Below, in pieces: positions 25,323 through 34,254 of a DNA stretch of 64,000 nucleotides. Below the pieces are notes generated by a model that was not told the origin of the DNA, did not search any database, and was given only the letters and a program-made list of their open reading frames with translations. The translations under genes were made by a program, and so were the position numbers. The first letter of the stretch is position 1; every line of letters starts with the position of its first letter. Source of the stretch: Pseudomonas oryzicola (GTDB lineage: Bacteria; Pseudomonadota; Gammaproteobacteria; Pseudomonadales; Pseudomonadaceae); NCBI RefSeq assembly GCF_014269185.2, contig NZ_JABWRZ020000002.1, positions 186,001 to 250,000 of the forward strand. The letters run 5' to 3'.

Positions 25323-26624
25323 ATGACAACCACCAGCACTTATGCCGAAGCGCCTGCCACGCCGGTCAACTCGCCAGCGCGAGTCGCCACTGCCAGCTTC
25401 ATCGGCACCGCCATCGAGTTCTACGATTTCTATGTCTACGCCACTGCTGCGGCCTTGGTGATCGGCCCGGTGTTCTTCCCTTCCGGGTCGGGCACCGCGC
25501 AGATGCTCGCCGCCTTCCTCACCTTCGGTATTGCCTTCCTCGCCCGCCCGCTGGGCTCGGCACTGTTCGGCCACTTTGGCGACCGCATCGGCCGCAAATC
25601 GACCCTGGTCGCCTCACTGCTGCTGATGGGCGTGTCCACCACCGCCATCGGTGTGTTGCCGGGCTATGACAGCATTGGCGTGTGGGCGCCGATCATCCTT
25701 TGCCTGTTGCGCTTCGGCCAAGGCCTGGGCCTGGGTGGCGAATGGGGTGGCGCGGCGTTGCTGGCCACCGAGAACGCGCCGCAAGGCAAACGCGCCTGGT
25801 TCGGCATGTTCCCGCAGTTAGGGCCTTCGATCGGCTTCCTGGCCGCCAACGGCCTGTTCCTGACCCTGGCCCTGGTGCTCAGCGATGAGCAGTTCCGTGC
25901 CTGGGGCTGGCGCATTCCGTTCCTGCTCAGCGCGGCGCTGGTGCTGGTCGGCCTGTATGTGCGCCTGAAACTCGAGGAAAGCCCGGTGTTCGCCAAGGCA
26001 GTCGCCCGCCAGGAACGGGTGCAGATGCCGGTGGTCGACCTGTTTGCCAAACACTGGCGGCCAACCCTGCTGGGCGCAGCGGCCATGGTGGTGTGCTACG
26101 CACTGTTCTACATCTCGACGGTGTTCTCGCTGAGCTATGGCGTGACTACGCTGGGCTACAGCCGCGAAACATTCCTCGGCCTGCTGTGCTTCGCAGTGGT
26201 GTTCATGGCCCTGGCCACGCCACTGTCGGCCTGGCTCAGCGACCGTTATGGACGCAAGCCAGTGCTGGTGGTGGGCGGCCTGCTGGCGGTGCTCTCGGGC
26301 TTTACCATGCAACCGCTGCTGACCTCGGGGTCGACCGCAAGCGTGGCGCTGTTCCTGGCCATCGAACTGTTCCTGATGGGCGTGACCTTTGCGCCGATGG
26401 GGGCACTGCTGCCGGAACTGTTCCCGACTCACGTGCGCTACACCGGGGCCTCGGCTGCGTATAACCTGGGCGGTATCGTCGGGGCTTCGGCGGCACCGTT
26501 CTTTGCGCAGAAGCTGGTGAGCATGGGTGGGTTGAGCTGGGTGGGGGGCTATGTGTCGGCGGCGGCGGTGATCAGCCTGATTGCCGTGCTGTGCCTGAAA
26601 GAAACCCGCGACACTGCACTTTGA
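25323..26624 (+). CDS. MFS transporter, metabolite:H+ symporter (MHS) family
   Basis: A 433-residue carrier with twelve predicted helices. The ATG at 25323 gives MTTTSTYAEAPATPVNSPAR, then the MHS hallmark ATASFIGTAIEFYDFYVYAT. The loop 2-3 motif reads GHFGDRIGRKSTLV and the loop 8-9 motif LSDRYGRKPVLV. LGLGGEWGGAALLATENAP is typical of the shikimate/proline/osmolyte group. Substrate not deducible. The preceding gap (25039-25322) shows no gene. Convergent with purT, separated by a terminator. Confidence 0.9.
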   Translation: MTTTSTYAEAPATPVNSPARVATASFIGTAIEFYDFYVYATAAALVIGPVFFPSGSGTAQMLAAFLTFGIAFLARPLGSALFGHFGDRIGRKSTLVASLLLMGVSTTAIGVLPGYDSIGVWAPIILCLLRFGQGLGLGGEWGGAALLATENAPQGKRAWFGMFPQLGPSIGFLAANGLFLTLALVLSDEQFRAWGWRIPFLLSAALVLVGLYVRLKLEESPVFAKAVARQERVQMPVVDLFAKHWRPTLLGAAAMVVCYALFYISTVFSLSYGVTTLGYSRETFLGLLCFAVVFMALATPLSAWLSDRYGRKPVLVVGGLLAVLSGFTMQPLLTSGSTASVALFLAIELFLMGVTFAPMGALLPELFPTHVRYTGASAAYNLGGIVGASAAPFFAQKLVSMGGLSWVGGYVSAAAVISLIAVLCLKETRDTAL

Positions 26625-26630
26625 ATGATT

Positions 26631-26649
26631 GGGGCCGCGTTGCGGCCCC
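26631..26649. terminator. Bidirectional hairpin between the MFS gene and purT
   Basis: An 8-bp perfect stem GGGGCCGC / GCGGCCCC with a 3-base loop, located between two convergent stop codons (26624 and 26661). T-runs are weak on both sides, but the position fits a shared terminator. Confidence 0.65.
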
Positions 26650-26660
26650 ATACGGCCAGA

Positions 26661-27842
26661 TCAGAATTCGACCTTGACCGCCTGCGAAGCACGGGTCGCC
26701 TTGGCCCGCGCCAGCTCGACCGACTCATCACGCGCCAGGCACACACCCATACGCCGCGTACCGTTGATTTCCGGCTTGCCGAACAGGCGAATCGCGGTAT
26801 CCGGCTCGCTCAGCGCTGCGCCCAGGTTGGCGAAGCTGGTCTGCTGCGACTGGCCTTCCGGCAGGATCACCGCCGAAGCTGACGGGCCGAACTGACGCAC
26901 TGCCGGAATCGGCAGGCCAAGAATCGCCCGGGCATGCAGGGCAAACTGCGAGAGGTCCTGGGAAATCAGGGTTACCAGGCCGGTGTCATGCGGGCGTGGC
27001 GACACTTCACTGAACCACACCTGGTCCCCCTTCACGAACAGCTCCACGCCGAACAGGCCACGGCCGCCCAGGGCATCGGTGACGGCCTTGGCCACACGCT
27101 GCGACTCGGCCAGCGCTTTCGGACTCATGGCCTGCGGCTGCCACGACTCCTGGTAGTCGCCTTTTTCCTGACGGTGGCCGACCGGCTCGAGGAAGGTGGT
27201 GCCGCCCACGTGGCGCACGGTAAGCAGGGTGATCTCGTACTCGAAGTCGATGAAACCTTCGACAATCACCCGGCCCTTGCCGGCGCGGCCGCCTTCCTGG
27301 GCGTAATCCCACGATTTCTGCAGGTCGGCATCGCTGCGCAACAGGCTCTGGCCCTTGCCCGACGAACTCATCACCGGCTTGACCACGCACGGGTAACCGA
27401 CATCGGCCACGGCCTTGGCGTAGTCTTCATAGGTGTCGGCGAAATGGTACGGCGAAGTCGGCAGCTCCAGTTCCTCGGCGGCCAGGCGGCGAATGCCTTC
27501 GCGATTCATGGTCAGCTGGGTGGCGCGGGCAGTCGGCACCACGTTGAAACCTTCGTTTTCCAGCTCGACCAGGGTGGCGGTAGCGATGGCTTCGATTTCA
27601 GGGACGATATAGTGCGGCTTCTCCGCCTCGATCACGGCACGCAGGGCAACGCCATCGAGCATGTTGACCACGTGACTGCGGTGCGCCACCTGCATCGCCG
27701 GGGCATTGGCGTAGCGATCGACGGCGATCACTTCGACGCCCAGGCGCTGCAGCTCGATCACCACTTCCTTGCCCAGCTCGCCACAGCCGCAAAGCAGTAC
27801 TCGGGTCGCGGTGGGCGACAAGGGGGTTCCGATACGGGTCAT
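26661..27842 (-). CDS. purT: Formate-dependent phosphoribosylglycinamide formyltransferase PurT
   Basis: A 393-residue ATP-grasp enzyme making formyl-GAR from GAR, formate and ATP, an alternative to folate-dependent PurN in purine synthesis. The N-terminal domain has the [20 protein letters not shown] motif. The ATP-grasp core includes [17 protein letters not shown] and [18 protein letters not shown], and the end [16 protein letters not shown] is typical. Monocistronic by context: a terminator follows and 76 bp separate it from the upstream VUT gene. Confidence 0.98.
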   Translation of the reverse strand: MTRIGTPLSPTATRVLLCGCGELGKEVVIELQRLGVEVIAVDRYANAPAMQVAHRSHVVNMLDGVALRAVIEAEKPHYIVPEIEAIATATLVELENEGFNVVPTARATQLTMNREGIRRLAAEELELPTSPYHFADTYEDYAKAVADVGYPCVVKPVMSSSGKGQSLLRSDADLQKSWDYAQEGGRAGKGRVIVEGFIDFEYEITLLTVRHVGGTTFLEPVGHRQEKGDYQESWQPQAMSPKALAESQRVAKAVTDALGGRGLFGVELFVKGDQVWFSEVSPRPHDTGLVTLISQDLSQFALHARAILGLPIPAVRQFGPSASAVILPEGQSQQTSFANLGAALSEPDTAIRLFGKPEINGTRRMGVCLARDESVELARAKATRASQAVKVEF

Positions 27843-27918
27843 TTCAGGTCCTCGAAGGCGTCCGGGGCCGCACCAGGCTTGGCGCCGCCCGCTGAAAAAG
27901 GACCGCTATTCTACACCA

Positions 27919-28386
27919 TCAGCCGACGGCGGCAGCGCGCCGGGCGCGAAATGCCATGGCCAGCCACACGGCAGTGACTCCGGCGAACTTCGAGGCCATG
28001 GCCGTGCCGATCACCGCTGGGGCCAGGGCACCGATCATGCCGAAGAAGATGAACGTGTCCACCGGAATGCTCAACGCCGAGCTCAGCCACAGGCGGTCGC
28101 GCAGGGGCCGGCGAGTGATGCTGAACACCAGCCAGTCGATCAGTTCGGAAATAAAGAATGCGCTGGCGCTGGCCAGCGCAATGGCCGGCTCCGAGGTGAC
28201 ATAGGACAACACCAGCGCCACCAGCATGGCGACCAGTGCGCCATGGCCGAAGCGGGTCTGCACCATATCGCGCAGGATGAACACCAGGCCGCCCCAGGCA
28301 GACCAGATGATGTCCAGGTGCGGTGCGCTGGAGAAGGCGTAGTTGATCAGCACTACGCTGCTGATGTAGGCAATCAGATAGAACAT
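27919..28386 (-). CDS. VUT family membrane protein (queuosine-precursor transporter-like)
   Basis: A 155-residue inner-membrane protein with about five helices of the VUT/YhhQ family (PF02592), whose best-studied members import queuosine precursors. The ATG at 28384-28386 gives MFYLIAYISSVVLINYAFSS. Family features are AWGGLVFILRDMVQTRFG and SAFFISELIDWLVFSITRRP. At 155 residues it is shorter than YhhQ (about 220), like the VUT group in Pseudomonas, whose substrate is uncertain. Confidence 0.8.
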   Translation of the reverse strand: MFYLIAYISSVVLINYAFSSAPHLDIIWSAWGGLVFILRDMVQTRFGHGALVAMLVALVLSYVTSEPAIALASASAFFISELIDWLVFSITRRPLRDRLWLSSALSIPVDTFIFFGMIGALAPAVIGTAMASKFAGVTAVWLAMAFRARRAAAVG

Positions 28387-28478
28387 GGCGAGTGGTCTGG
28401 GGGCAAGCCGCACAGATTACCGCTGGCTTCCCGAGCAGGCAACGGCACTGCCTGCAGGCGCTCGAGCCAGCAGCGCAT

Positions 28479-28679
28479 TCAGTTTCCGAAAACCAGGCCG
28501 GCCTCTTTTGCCCTTTCATGACACAGCTTCAACACCGCACGGCGTTCGTCATTGTCCATTCGCCCCCAGCGGCTGATTTCCGCCACGCTGCGCTGGCAGC
28601 CGGTGCAGATGTCCTGCTCGTCCAGCGCGCAAATGCTCACGCACGGCGAGGCCACCGGCCGTTCCATGGCATCACTCAT
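28479..28679 (-). CDS. DUF1289 cysteine-rich small protein
   Basis: A 66-residue protein of the DUF1289 family. Four cysteines in the pattern CVSIC...CTGCQR ([20 protein letters not shown]) suggest a small metal-binding knuckle. The ATG at 28677-28679 overlaps the end of the carbonic anhydrase gene by 8 bp (ATGAGTGA), so translation is coupled. Function unknown. Confidence 0.88.
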   Translation of the reverse strand: MSDAMERPVASPCVSICALDEQDICTGCQRSVAEISRWGRMDNDERRAVLKLCHERAKEAGLVFGN

Positions 28680-29196
28680 CGTCAACCACCAGTTCCCGAG
28701 CATAACGCTGGGCATTGTGCACGTAATGCGCGGCACTGGCTTCGAGCATGCGCTTCTGCTGTTCGGTCAGCTCGCGCACGACCTTGCCTGGTGAGCCCAT
28801 CACCAGGGAACCGTCGGGAATCTCCTTGCCCTCGGCAATCAGCGCATTGGCACCGATGATACAGTGCTTGCCGATACGCGCGCCGTTGAGGATGACTGCG
28901 TTGATACCGATCAGGCTGTAGTCGCCTACCGTGCAGCCATGCAGCATGGCGTTGTGGCCGACGGTCACGCCCCTGCCCAGGGTCAGCGGCGACCCCATGT
29001 CGGTGTGCATCACCGTGCCATCCTGCACGTTGCTGCCTTCGCCGATGTCGATCAGCTCGTTGTCGCCCCGCAACACCGCGCCAAACCACACGCTGGCATT
29101 GGCCTGCAGGCGTACCTTGCCGATCAGGGTGGCAGTGGGTGCGGCCCAACTGGTGGGGTGGCTCTCGACCCGCAGGTCGCCCAGGCGGTATTTCAT
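28672..29196 (-). CDS. Gamma-carbonic anhydrase family protein
   Basis: A 174-residue left-handed beta-helix (hexapeptide repeat) protein of the YrdA/PaaY group. The zinc-ligand histidines appear in [12 protein letters not shown] and [20 protein letters not shown], with the R/D/Q residues in [21 protein letters not shown] trimer with possible carbonic anhydrase or thioesterase-like activity is expected. It overlaps DUF1289 downstream and follows the CoA pyrophosphatase gene by 44 bp. Confidence 0.9.
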   Translation of the reverse strand: MKYRLGDLRVESHPTSWAAPTATLIGKVRLQANASVWFGAVLRGDNELIDIGEGSNVQDGTVMHTDMGSPLTLGRGVTVGHNAMLHGCTVGDYSLIGINAVILNGARIGKHCIIGANALIAEGKEIPDGSLVMGSPGKVVRELTEQQKRMLEASAAHYVHNAQRYARELVVDDE

Positions 29197-29240
29197 GCTT
29201 GCTCCTCAGGCTGCGACGCAGACGGCGGGGTAGGCCCCGC

Positions 29241-29840
29241 TCAGTTTTCGATGTAACGCTCAGGCGGCTGGTGCAGGCTGATGCCGGCATCGAACAGCAG
29301 GTTGACCAGCTCGACGATCATGATTGCCGACAAGCCCCAGATCTTGTATTCGCCGTAGCGATAGCTGGGCACATACCAGCTGCGCCCCTGGTAATCGATA
29401 CGGTGGGTATGTTCGCGCGGGTCCTGGCGGAAGAATTCCAGCGGCACGCTGAATACTGCCGCGATCTCGGCGTCATTGGCGCGGTACTCGACAAAATCCG
29501 GAATAAGCCCGACGAATGGCGTCACTTTCAGGCCGTGCAGCGAAATCAGCGGGCTGAGCGGGCCGATCACTTCCACCAGGCCGGGCGGCAGGCCGATTTC
29601 CTCTTCGGCCTCGCGCAATGCGGTGAACACCAGGTCCGGGTCTTCCGGGTCGCGGCGGCCACCGGGAAAGGCCACTTCGCCGCCATGCGTGGACAAGCCC
29701 TTGGCGCGCAGGGTGAGGACCAGTTCGGGTACTTCGCTACGGGTAATGGGCAAGAGGACCGCTGCTTCGGGGAACCGCCGGTCGGTTTCCATTGAGGCGG
29801 GTTGGTGGTTGCTCATTCGGCGAAGTAGCTCGTCCAGCAT
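29241..29840 (-). CDS. CoA pyrophosphatase (Nudix hydrolase, NudL-like)
   Basis: A 199-residue Nudix enzyme expected to cleave CoA to 3',5'-ADP and 4'-phosphopantetheine. The Nudix box is GGRRDPEDPDLVFTALREAE followed by EEIG, with the preceding UPF0035-type LSTHGGEVAFPGG that marks CoA-specific members. The ATG at 29838-29840 (MLDELLRRMSNHQP) is preferred over an in-frame GTG three codons upstream. Divergent from another Nudix gene 123 bp away. Confidence 0.92.
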   Translation of the reverse strand: MLDELLRRMSNHQPASMETDRRFPEAAVLLPITRSEVPELVLTLRAKGLSTHGGEVAFPGGRRDPEDPDLVFTALREAEEEIGLPPGLVEVIGPLSPLISLHGLKVTPFVGLIPDFVEYRANDAEIAAVFSVPLEFFRQDPREHTHRIDYQGRSWYVPSYRYGEYKIWGLSAIMIVELVNLLFDAGISLHQPPERYIEN

Positions 29841-29963
29841 TGCGCACACTCGTATTCAAGGCCTGCCTGCATGATGCACCAAAGCCGCGCAGCACCCAAG
29901 CCCCGTACGCTTGCGGCGGCCCGGCCGTCGCGCCAAGATAAGCCAGAGCGAAAGGAAACCGAC

Positions 29964-30515
29964 ATGAAATTCTGCAGCACATGCGGCCAGCTGGTCACTC
30001 AGCGGATCCCTGCAGGCGACAGCCGCTTGCGGTATGTCTGCGAATCCTGCCAGACCATCCACTACCAGAACCCCAATATCGTTGCCGGCGTACTGCCGAC
30101 CTGGGGCAGCCAGGTATTGCTGTGCCGGCGCGCCATCGAGCCGCGCCGGGGCTTCTGGACCCTGCCTGCCGGGTTCATGGAAAATGGCGAAACCCTCGAC
30201 CAGGCGGCCCGTCGTGAAACCGTCGAGGAAGCCTGCGCACGGCTCGGCAGCATGACGCTGTACCAGCTGTTCGACCTGCCGCACATCAACCAGGTGCATG
30301 TGTTCTTCCGCGCCGAGCTGGCGGACCTTGATTTCGCTATCGGCGTCGAAAGCCTGGAGGTGCGGCTGTTCGAGGAACACGAGATACCGTGGGGCGAGCT
30401 GGCTTTCCGCACAGTCACACGCACACTAGAATGCTACTATCGCGACCGCATCGGGCAGCAGTACCCCATAGGCCATGAATACCTGCCGCCGATGAATGTC
30501 TCGACCACTACCTAG
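29964..30515 (+). CDS. Nudix hydrolase with N-terminal zinc ribbon
   Basis: A 183-residue protein. The zinc ribbon is formed by CSTCG and CESC within the first 40 residues, as in NudC-like proteins. The Nudix box is GFMENGETLDQAARRETVEE followed by ACARL. Substrate unknown; NAD- or ADP-ribose-type compounds are common. The ATG at 29964 has GAAAGGAAACC before it. Its last codons overlap the frame of the next gene, whose start is at 30538. Confidence 0.9.
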   Translation: MKFCSTCGQLVTQRIPAGDSRLRYVCESCQTIHYQNPNIVAGVLPTWGSQVLLCRRAIEPRRGFWTLPAGFMENGETLDQAARRETVEEACARLGSMTLYQLFDLPHINQVHVFFRAELADLDFAIGVESLEVRLFEEHEIPWGELAFRTVTRTLECYYRDRIGQQYPIGHEYLPPMNVSTTT

Positions 30516-30537
30516 AAGCCTTCAGGGAAACCGTTAC

Positions 30538-31092
30538 ATGCGCTGGTTGCTTGCCCTTTTCTGCCTTTGCGTTACCTCAGTGTCCCAGGCGGCGTTCACC
30601 GAGACCATCATCCGCAAACCCCAGCCGGCAGCGCAAACCCCATCGCCCTCGCAACAGGCCATGCAACCGCTGATCGACAAGGTGCTGGTGATCAAGTCCG
30701 AACGTCGCCTGCAACTGATCAGCCGTGGCGAACCCCTGAAAACCTACCGCATCTCCCTGGGCAAGCAGCCCAAGGGCGCCAAGGAGCGCGAGGGTGACAA
30801 GAAGACCCCCGAGGGCCTTTACTGGCTGGACTGGCGCAAGCAAAGCGACCGCTTCAACCTGGCCATCCACATCAACTACCCGAACGTCAACGATGCCGCC
30901 CGTGCGACCCGTGAAGGGGTGAGTGCCGGCAGCATGATCATGATTCACGGCACGCCGATCAACGACGAGTACCCGGAGTGGTACTTCCATACGCTGGACT
31001 GGACCGACGGCTGCATTGCCATGCGCAACCGCGACATGCAGGAAGTGTGGGACCTGGTGCGCGACGGCACGCTGATCGAGATCCGCCCTTGA
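30538..31092 (+). CDS. L,D-transpeptidase family protein (YkuD domain)
   Basis: A 184-residue exported protein. The signal peptide is about 1-19 (MRWLLALFCLCVTSVSQAAF). The YkuD domain starts at DKVLVIKSERRLQLI and has the catalytic pattern MIHGTPIN ... TDGCIAMRNRDM, where the cysteine forms the acyl-enzyme. Members cross-link peptidoglycan, attach lipoprotein to it, or trim it. The start at 30538 lies 22 bp after the Nudix stop. A MITE begins 5 bp beyond its stop codon. Confidence 0.9.
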   Translation: MRWLLALFCLCVTSVSQAAFTETIIRKPQPAAQTPSPSQQAMQPLIDKVLVIKSERRLQLISRGEPLKTYRISLGKQPKGAKEREGDKKTPEGLYWLDWRKQSDRFNLAIHINYPNVNDAARATREGVSAGSMIMIHGTPINDEYPEWYFHTLDWTDGCIAMRNRDMQEVWDLVRDGTLIEIRP

Positions 31093-31097
31093 TCTAG

Positions 31098-31236
31098 GCT
31101 CTGTGTGAAAAGTCTTGAGACGAAGGTCAGGCAAGGCGAAAACAGCCGAGGAAGCGGAGTTTACGGGTTGTAAATGAGCATTCCGAGGCTGTTTTCAACG
31201 CAGCATCACCGAGTATCAAGGCTTTTCACACAGAGC
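31098..31236. mobile_element. MITE with 15-bp perfect terminal inverted repeats, flanked by CTAG
   Basis: A 139-bp non-coding element whose ends are perfect inverted repeats (GCTCTGTGTGAAAAG and its complement). CTAG on both sides (31094-31097, 31237-31240) fits a 4-bp YTAR-type target duplication as made by IS5-type transposases. The inner parts also pair (AAAACAGCC with GGCTGTTTT), so the whole element can fold as one long hairpin. It inserted just behind the L,D-transpeptidase gene and may act as its terminator. No transposase inside. Confidence 0.8.
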
Positions 31237-31240
31237 CTAG

Positions 31241-31593
31241 CGCCTTCGCCTTGAGTTTGCAGGAAGTAACTTCCAAACAGGCGAGCACTCGCCTGATAGG
31301 CGCCTGCCGTACCGGAATTCGCCATGTTGCCGTCCTGGCGCTGGCTGCTGGCCTTTTGCAGCACGCCCTCCCCAGCCGGACGCCCCGTCCCTGCCACCTC
31401 CCTGCCAAAGGACGGCGAGACGCTGGATAGCAGCGAGCAGTGGGTTTCGCGTGTGCAGGTCTCGCTGCCCTGGCACTGGCCTGCTTTTGAGCGCCGTTTT
31501 TTCAAGCCCCGTTAACATTTCTGCCAACGAATCATCATATTTGCCCACTAAAGTCGCGGGTTCCTCCAACTCAGCCAACATAAGGACACCTTG
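31241..31593. other. Non-coding region between the MITE and phoX
   Basis: 353 bp. A perfect 7-bp palindrome AGGCGAG-CA-CTCGCCT lies near 31278-31293. Short open frames on both strands (for example 31324-31515 +) have no family resemblance and I do not call them. The stretch next to phoX (31515-31590) is AT-richer and must contain its promoter and the AAGGACA ribosome-binding site. I saw no convincing pair of Pho-box half-sites. Confidence 0.5.
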
Positions 31594-33654
31594 ATGAGTC
31601 GAGATACCGGCGACAACCTGGACCGGAACCAAAGCGGCAACCTGCCGATGGCCAGCGTCATGGGCGCCTACCTGAGCCGTCGCAGCGTGATGCGTGGCAG
31701 CCTGGGTGCCGCCATCGCCATGATTGCCGGTACCGGCCTGACAGGCTGCTTCGACGGTGGCGGTTCGCATCAGGATGATCCCGTCACCGAACCGCCGGTG
31801 ACCGAGCCGGAAGTGCCAAAACTGGCATTGGGCTTCCAGTCCATCCCCGGCTCGCGCACTGACGCCTGCGTGGTTGCAGCCGGCTACAGCGCTTATGTGC
31901 TGGCCCCGTGGGGCACGCCGATCAACAGCAACGGCAACCCATGGAAGGCCGACGGCAGCAATACCTCGACCGACCAGGCCAACGCCATGGGCATGCACCA
32001 TGACGGCATGCATTTCTTCCCCATCAACGGCAGCTCGGAAGACGGCCTGCTGGCGATCAACTTCGAGTACATCGACACCGCCGCGCTGCACCCGGCCGGC
32101 CCGACCACCGATGTCAAGGGCAAACGCCCGGCCGAGGAAGTACGCAAGGAAATCAACGCCCACGGCGCCGGCGTAGTGCGCCTGCAGAAAGTCGACGGGC
32201 GCTGGCAGGTGGTCGACAACGACCCGCTGAACCGGCGCTTCACCACGGCTTCGCGCATGGACATCACCGGCCCCCTGCGCGGCACCGATCATGTGAAGAC
32301 CAAGTATTCGCCGGATGGCACCCACTGCCGCGGCACCAATAACAACTGCGGCAACGGCTACACCCCGTGGGGCACCTACCTGACCTGTGAAGAGAACTGG
32401 CCAGGCATTTTCGTCAACAAAGGTACCTGCCCCGAGGACCAGCGCCGTATTGGCGTAAGCACTTCCAGCGGCCAGTACAAATGGGAAACCGCGGCTGGTG
32501 ACAACAGCGAGGTAGCCGACGAATTCGCCCGTTTCGACGTCACCGTCAAAGGTGCCAGCGCCACCGACGACTATCGCAACGAAGCCAGCACCTACGGCTA
32601 CATCGTCGAGATCGACCCGTATGACAGCGGCACTCTGGCCACCAAGCGCACCGCGCTGGGCCGTTTCCGTCACGAGGGCTGCGCCCCGGGCCTGCCGGTC
32701 GCCGGCAAGCCGCTGGTGTGGTACATGGGTGACGACTCGAACAACGAGTACCTGTACAAGTGGGTGTCCACCGCCGTGTGGGATGCCGCCGACGCCAACC
32801 CGGCCAACCGCCTGGCCACCGGCGCCAAGTACCTCGACCGGGGCAGGCTTTACGTGGCGCGCTTCAATGCTGATGGCACCGGGGTATGGTTGCTGCTGGA
32901 CGTCGCCACCACGACCACTGCCGGCAGCACGCTGGGCGCATTGTATGGCGACCTGCCGGGGATCATCCTCAACACCCGCGGCGCTGCCGATGCCGTGGGT
33001 GCAACGCCGATGGACCGCCCGGAATGGACCACGGTCAACCCGCTCAACGGCGACGTATACCTGACCCTGACCAACAACAGCGCGCGTTCCCCTGGAAAGG
33101 TCGATGCCGCCAACCCGCGCGGCCCGAACCGTCACGGCCACATCATCCGCTGGCACGACAGCGACGACCAGCTGAGCTTCACCTGGGACATCTTCGTGTT
33201 CGGCGCCAATGCGGCTGGCACCGCCGACATCAACCGCTCGGGCCTGACCGAACTGAACCAGTTCGCCAGCCCTGACGGCATGAGCTTCGATAGCCGTGGC
33301 GTGCTGTGGTTCGAGACCGACAACGGCGAGAGCACAGTGACCGACTACACCAATGACCAGTTGCTGGCGGTGATCCCGACCAACCTGGTCGATGCCAGCG
33401 GCAAACAGGTGCCGGTGAATGCGCAGAACCAGGTGGACCTGCGCCGCTTCTTCGTCGGCCCGAATGGTTGCGAGGTGACCGGAATCACCTTCACCCCCGA
33501 CAACAAGACGCTGTTCATCAACGTCCAACACCCGGGCAACTGGCCGTATACCGACAGGGCCACCGAGGCCACCCCGGCAGGGACCACGCTAAGGCCGCGG
33601 GCGGCGACGGTAGTGATTCAGCGTATTGATGGTGGGGAGATCGGGACCGTATGA
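31594..33654 (+). CDS. phoX: PhoX-family alkaline phosphatase, Tat-exported
   Basis: A 686-residue DUF839/PhoX protein, a calcium- and iron-dependent phosphatase that releases phosphate from organic esters in the periplasm or outside the cell. A Tat signal is clear: SRRSVMRGSLGAAIAMIAGT, ending near GLTGC. Conserved stretches include WGTYLTCEENWPG, RFRHEGCAPG, VWYMGDDSNNEYLYKWVS and EWTTVNPLNGDVYLTLTNNS. The ATG at 31594 is preferred over the TTG just before it. It is followed by tatA and a tatB-like gene. Confidence 0.93.
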   Translation: MSRDTGDNLDRNQSGNLPMASVMGAYLSRRSVMRGSLGAAIAMIAGTGLTGCFDGGGSHQDDPVTEPPVTEPEVPKLALGFQSIPGSRTDACVVAAGYSAYVLAPWGTPINSNGNPWKADGSNTSTDQANAMGMHHDGMHFFPINGSSEDGLLAINFEYIDTAALHPAGPTTDVKGKRPAEEVRKEINAHGAGVVRLQKVDGRWQVVDNDPLNRRFTTASRMDITGPLRGTDHVKTKYSPDGTHCRGTNNNCGNGYTPWGTYLTCEENWPGIFVNKGTCPEDQRRIGVSTSSGQYKWETAAGDNSEVADEFARFDVTVKGASATDDYRNEASTYGYIVEIDPYDSGTLATKRTALGRFRHEGCAPGLPVAGKPLVWYMGDDSNNEYLYKWVSTAVWDAADANPANRLATGAKYLDRGRLYVARFNADGTGVWLLLDVATTTTAGSTLGALYGDLPGIILNTRGAADAVGATPMDRPEWTTVNPLNGDVYLTLTNNSARSPGKVDAANPRGPNRHGHIIRWHDSDDQLSFTWDIFVFGANAAGTADINRSGLTELNQFASPDGMSFDSRGVLWFETDNGESTVTDYTNDQLLAVIPTNLVDASGKQVPVNAQNQVDLRRFFVGPNGCEVTGITFTPDNKTLFINVQHPGNWPYTDRATEATPAGTTLRPRAATVVIQRIDGGEIGTV

Positions 33655-33777
33655 CAAGGTGCCCGGCCTCCCCGCCTGGTGCTGCTGTACCGGCCCCGGC
33701 GACCATTCGTCATGTGCCCGTCATCTGGGCAAGGCACGATTGCCCTTCCTTCTCATGACCTTACAGGAGTGGTCGCA

Positions 33778-34011
33778 ATGGGTGGCATTGGCATCTGGCA
33801 ACTGGTGATCGTACTGCTGATCGTATTCCTGCTGTTTGGTACCAAGCGCCTCAAGGGCCTGGGCAGCGATGTGGGCGAGGCGATCCAGGGGTTTCGCAAG
33901 TCCATGGGCGGCGACAATGAAGCCAACGCCCGTGACCACACGCAGGTGCAACAGCAATGCCCGCTGACCGGCCAGGCTGCGCGGCAGCAGCAAGCGGAAC
34001 GCCAGGCCTGA
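33778..34011 (+). CDS. tatA: Sec-independent translocase component TatA (second copy type)
   Basis: A 77-residue TatA/E protein. The membrane helix [20 protein letters not shown] lies at about 8-27, followed by the amphipathic helix [19 protein letters not shown] and a glutamine-rich tail. TatA oligomers open the twin-arginine path, here probably for PhoX encoded 123 bp upstream. The TGA overlaps the next ATG by one base. No tatC follows in this window. Confidence 0.92.
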   Translation: MGGIGIWQLVIVLLIVFLLFGTKRLKGLGSDVGEAIQGFRKSMGGDNEANARDHTQVQQQCPLTGQAARQQQAERQA

Positions 34012-34154
34012 TGCTCGAAGCAGGCTTCAGCGAGCGGCTGCCGGTCGGCATCGTCGCATTGCTGGTGCTGGGCACGGTGCGCCTGTCGCTGGCGGCATGC
34101 AACCTCGGCCGTGGCGATGCGCGGGTTACGCGTACTGTTGGAGCGCGAGGCTGA
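34011..34154 (+). CDS. Miniature TatB-like protein (degenerate or truncated TatB)
   Basis: A 47-residue frame coupled to tatA (TGATG). It resembles the N-terminus of TatB, which normally begins M(F/L)..GF.ELLLV..VALLVLGPERLP: here [20 protein letters not shown] then GTVRLSLAACNLGRG. The polar residue in the helix is retained, but the conserved G-P-E-R-L-P hinge has become G-T-V-R-L-S, and the long amphipathic helix and tail are missing. It may be a decayed tatB or a minimal partner of the phoX-linked TatA. Confidence 0.6.
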   Translation: MLEAGFSERLPVGIVALLVLGTVRLSLAACNLGRGDARVTRTVGARG

Positions 34155-34254
34155 CACGGTTCGGTCATCATCCTGCGGCGGGACACGTTACCCGCTCCAC
34201 AGGGTGATTTGGAATTCTCATGCTGGTTTTTTCTCCCCAGCATGAGTTCCAGCC

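Noticed and set aside
31206..31515. Overlapping small frames on both strands before phoX
   Set aside because: No ribosome-binding sites, no family pattern, and one overlaps the MITE end.
31500..31593. Possible Pho box before phoX
   Set aside because: The closest half-sites (CTGCCAA, TCATCAT) match CTGTCAT too poorly and with irregular spacing.
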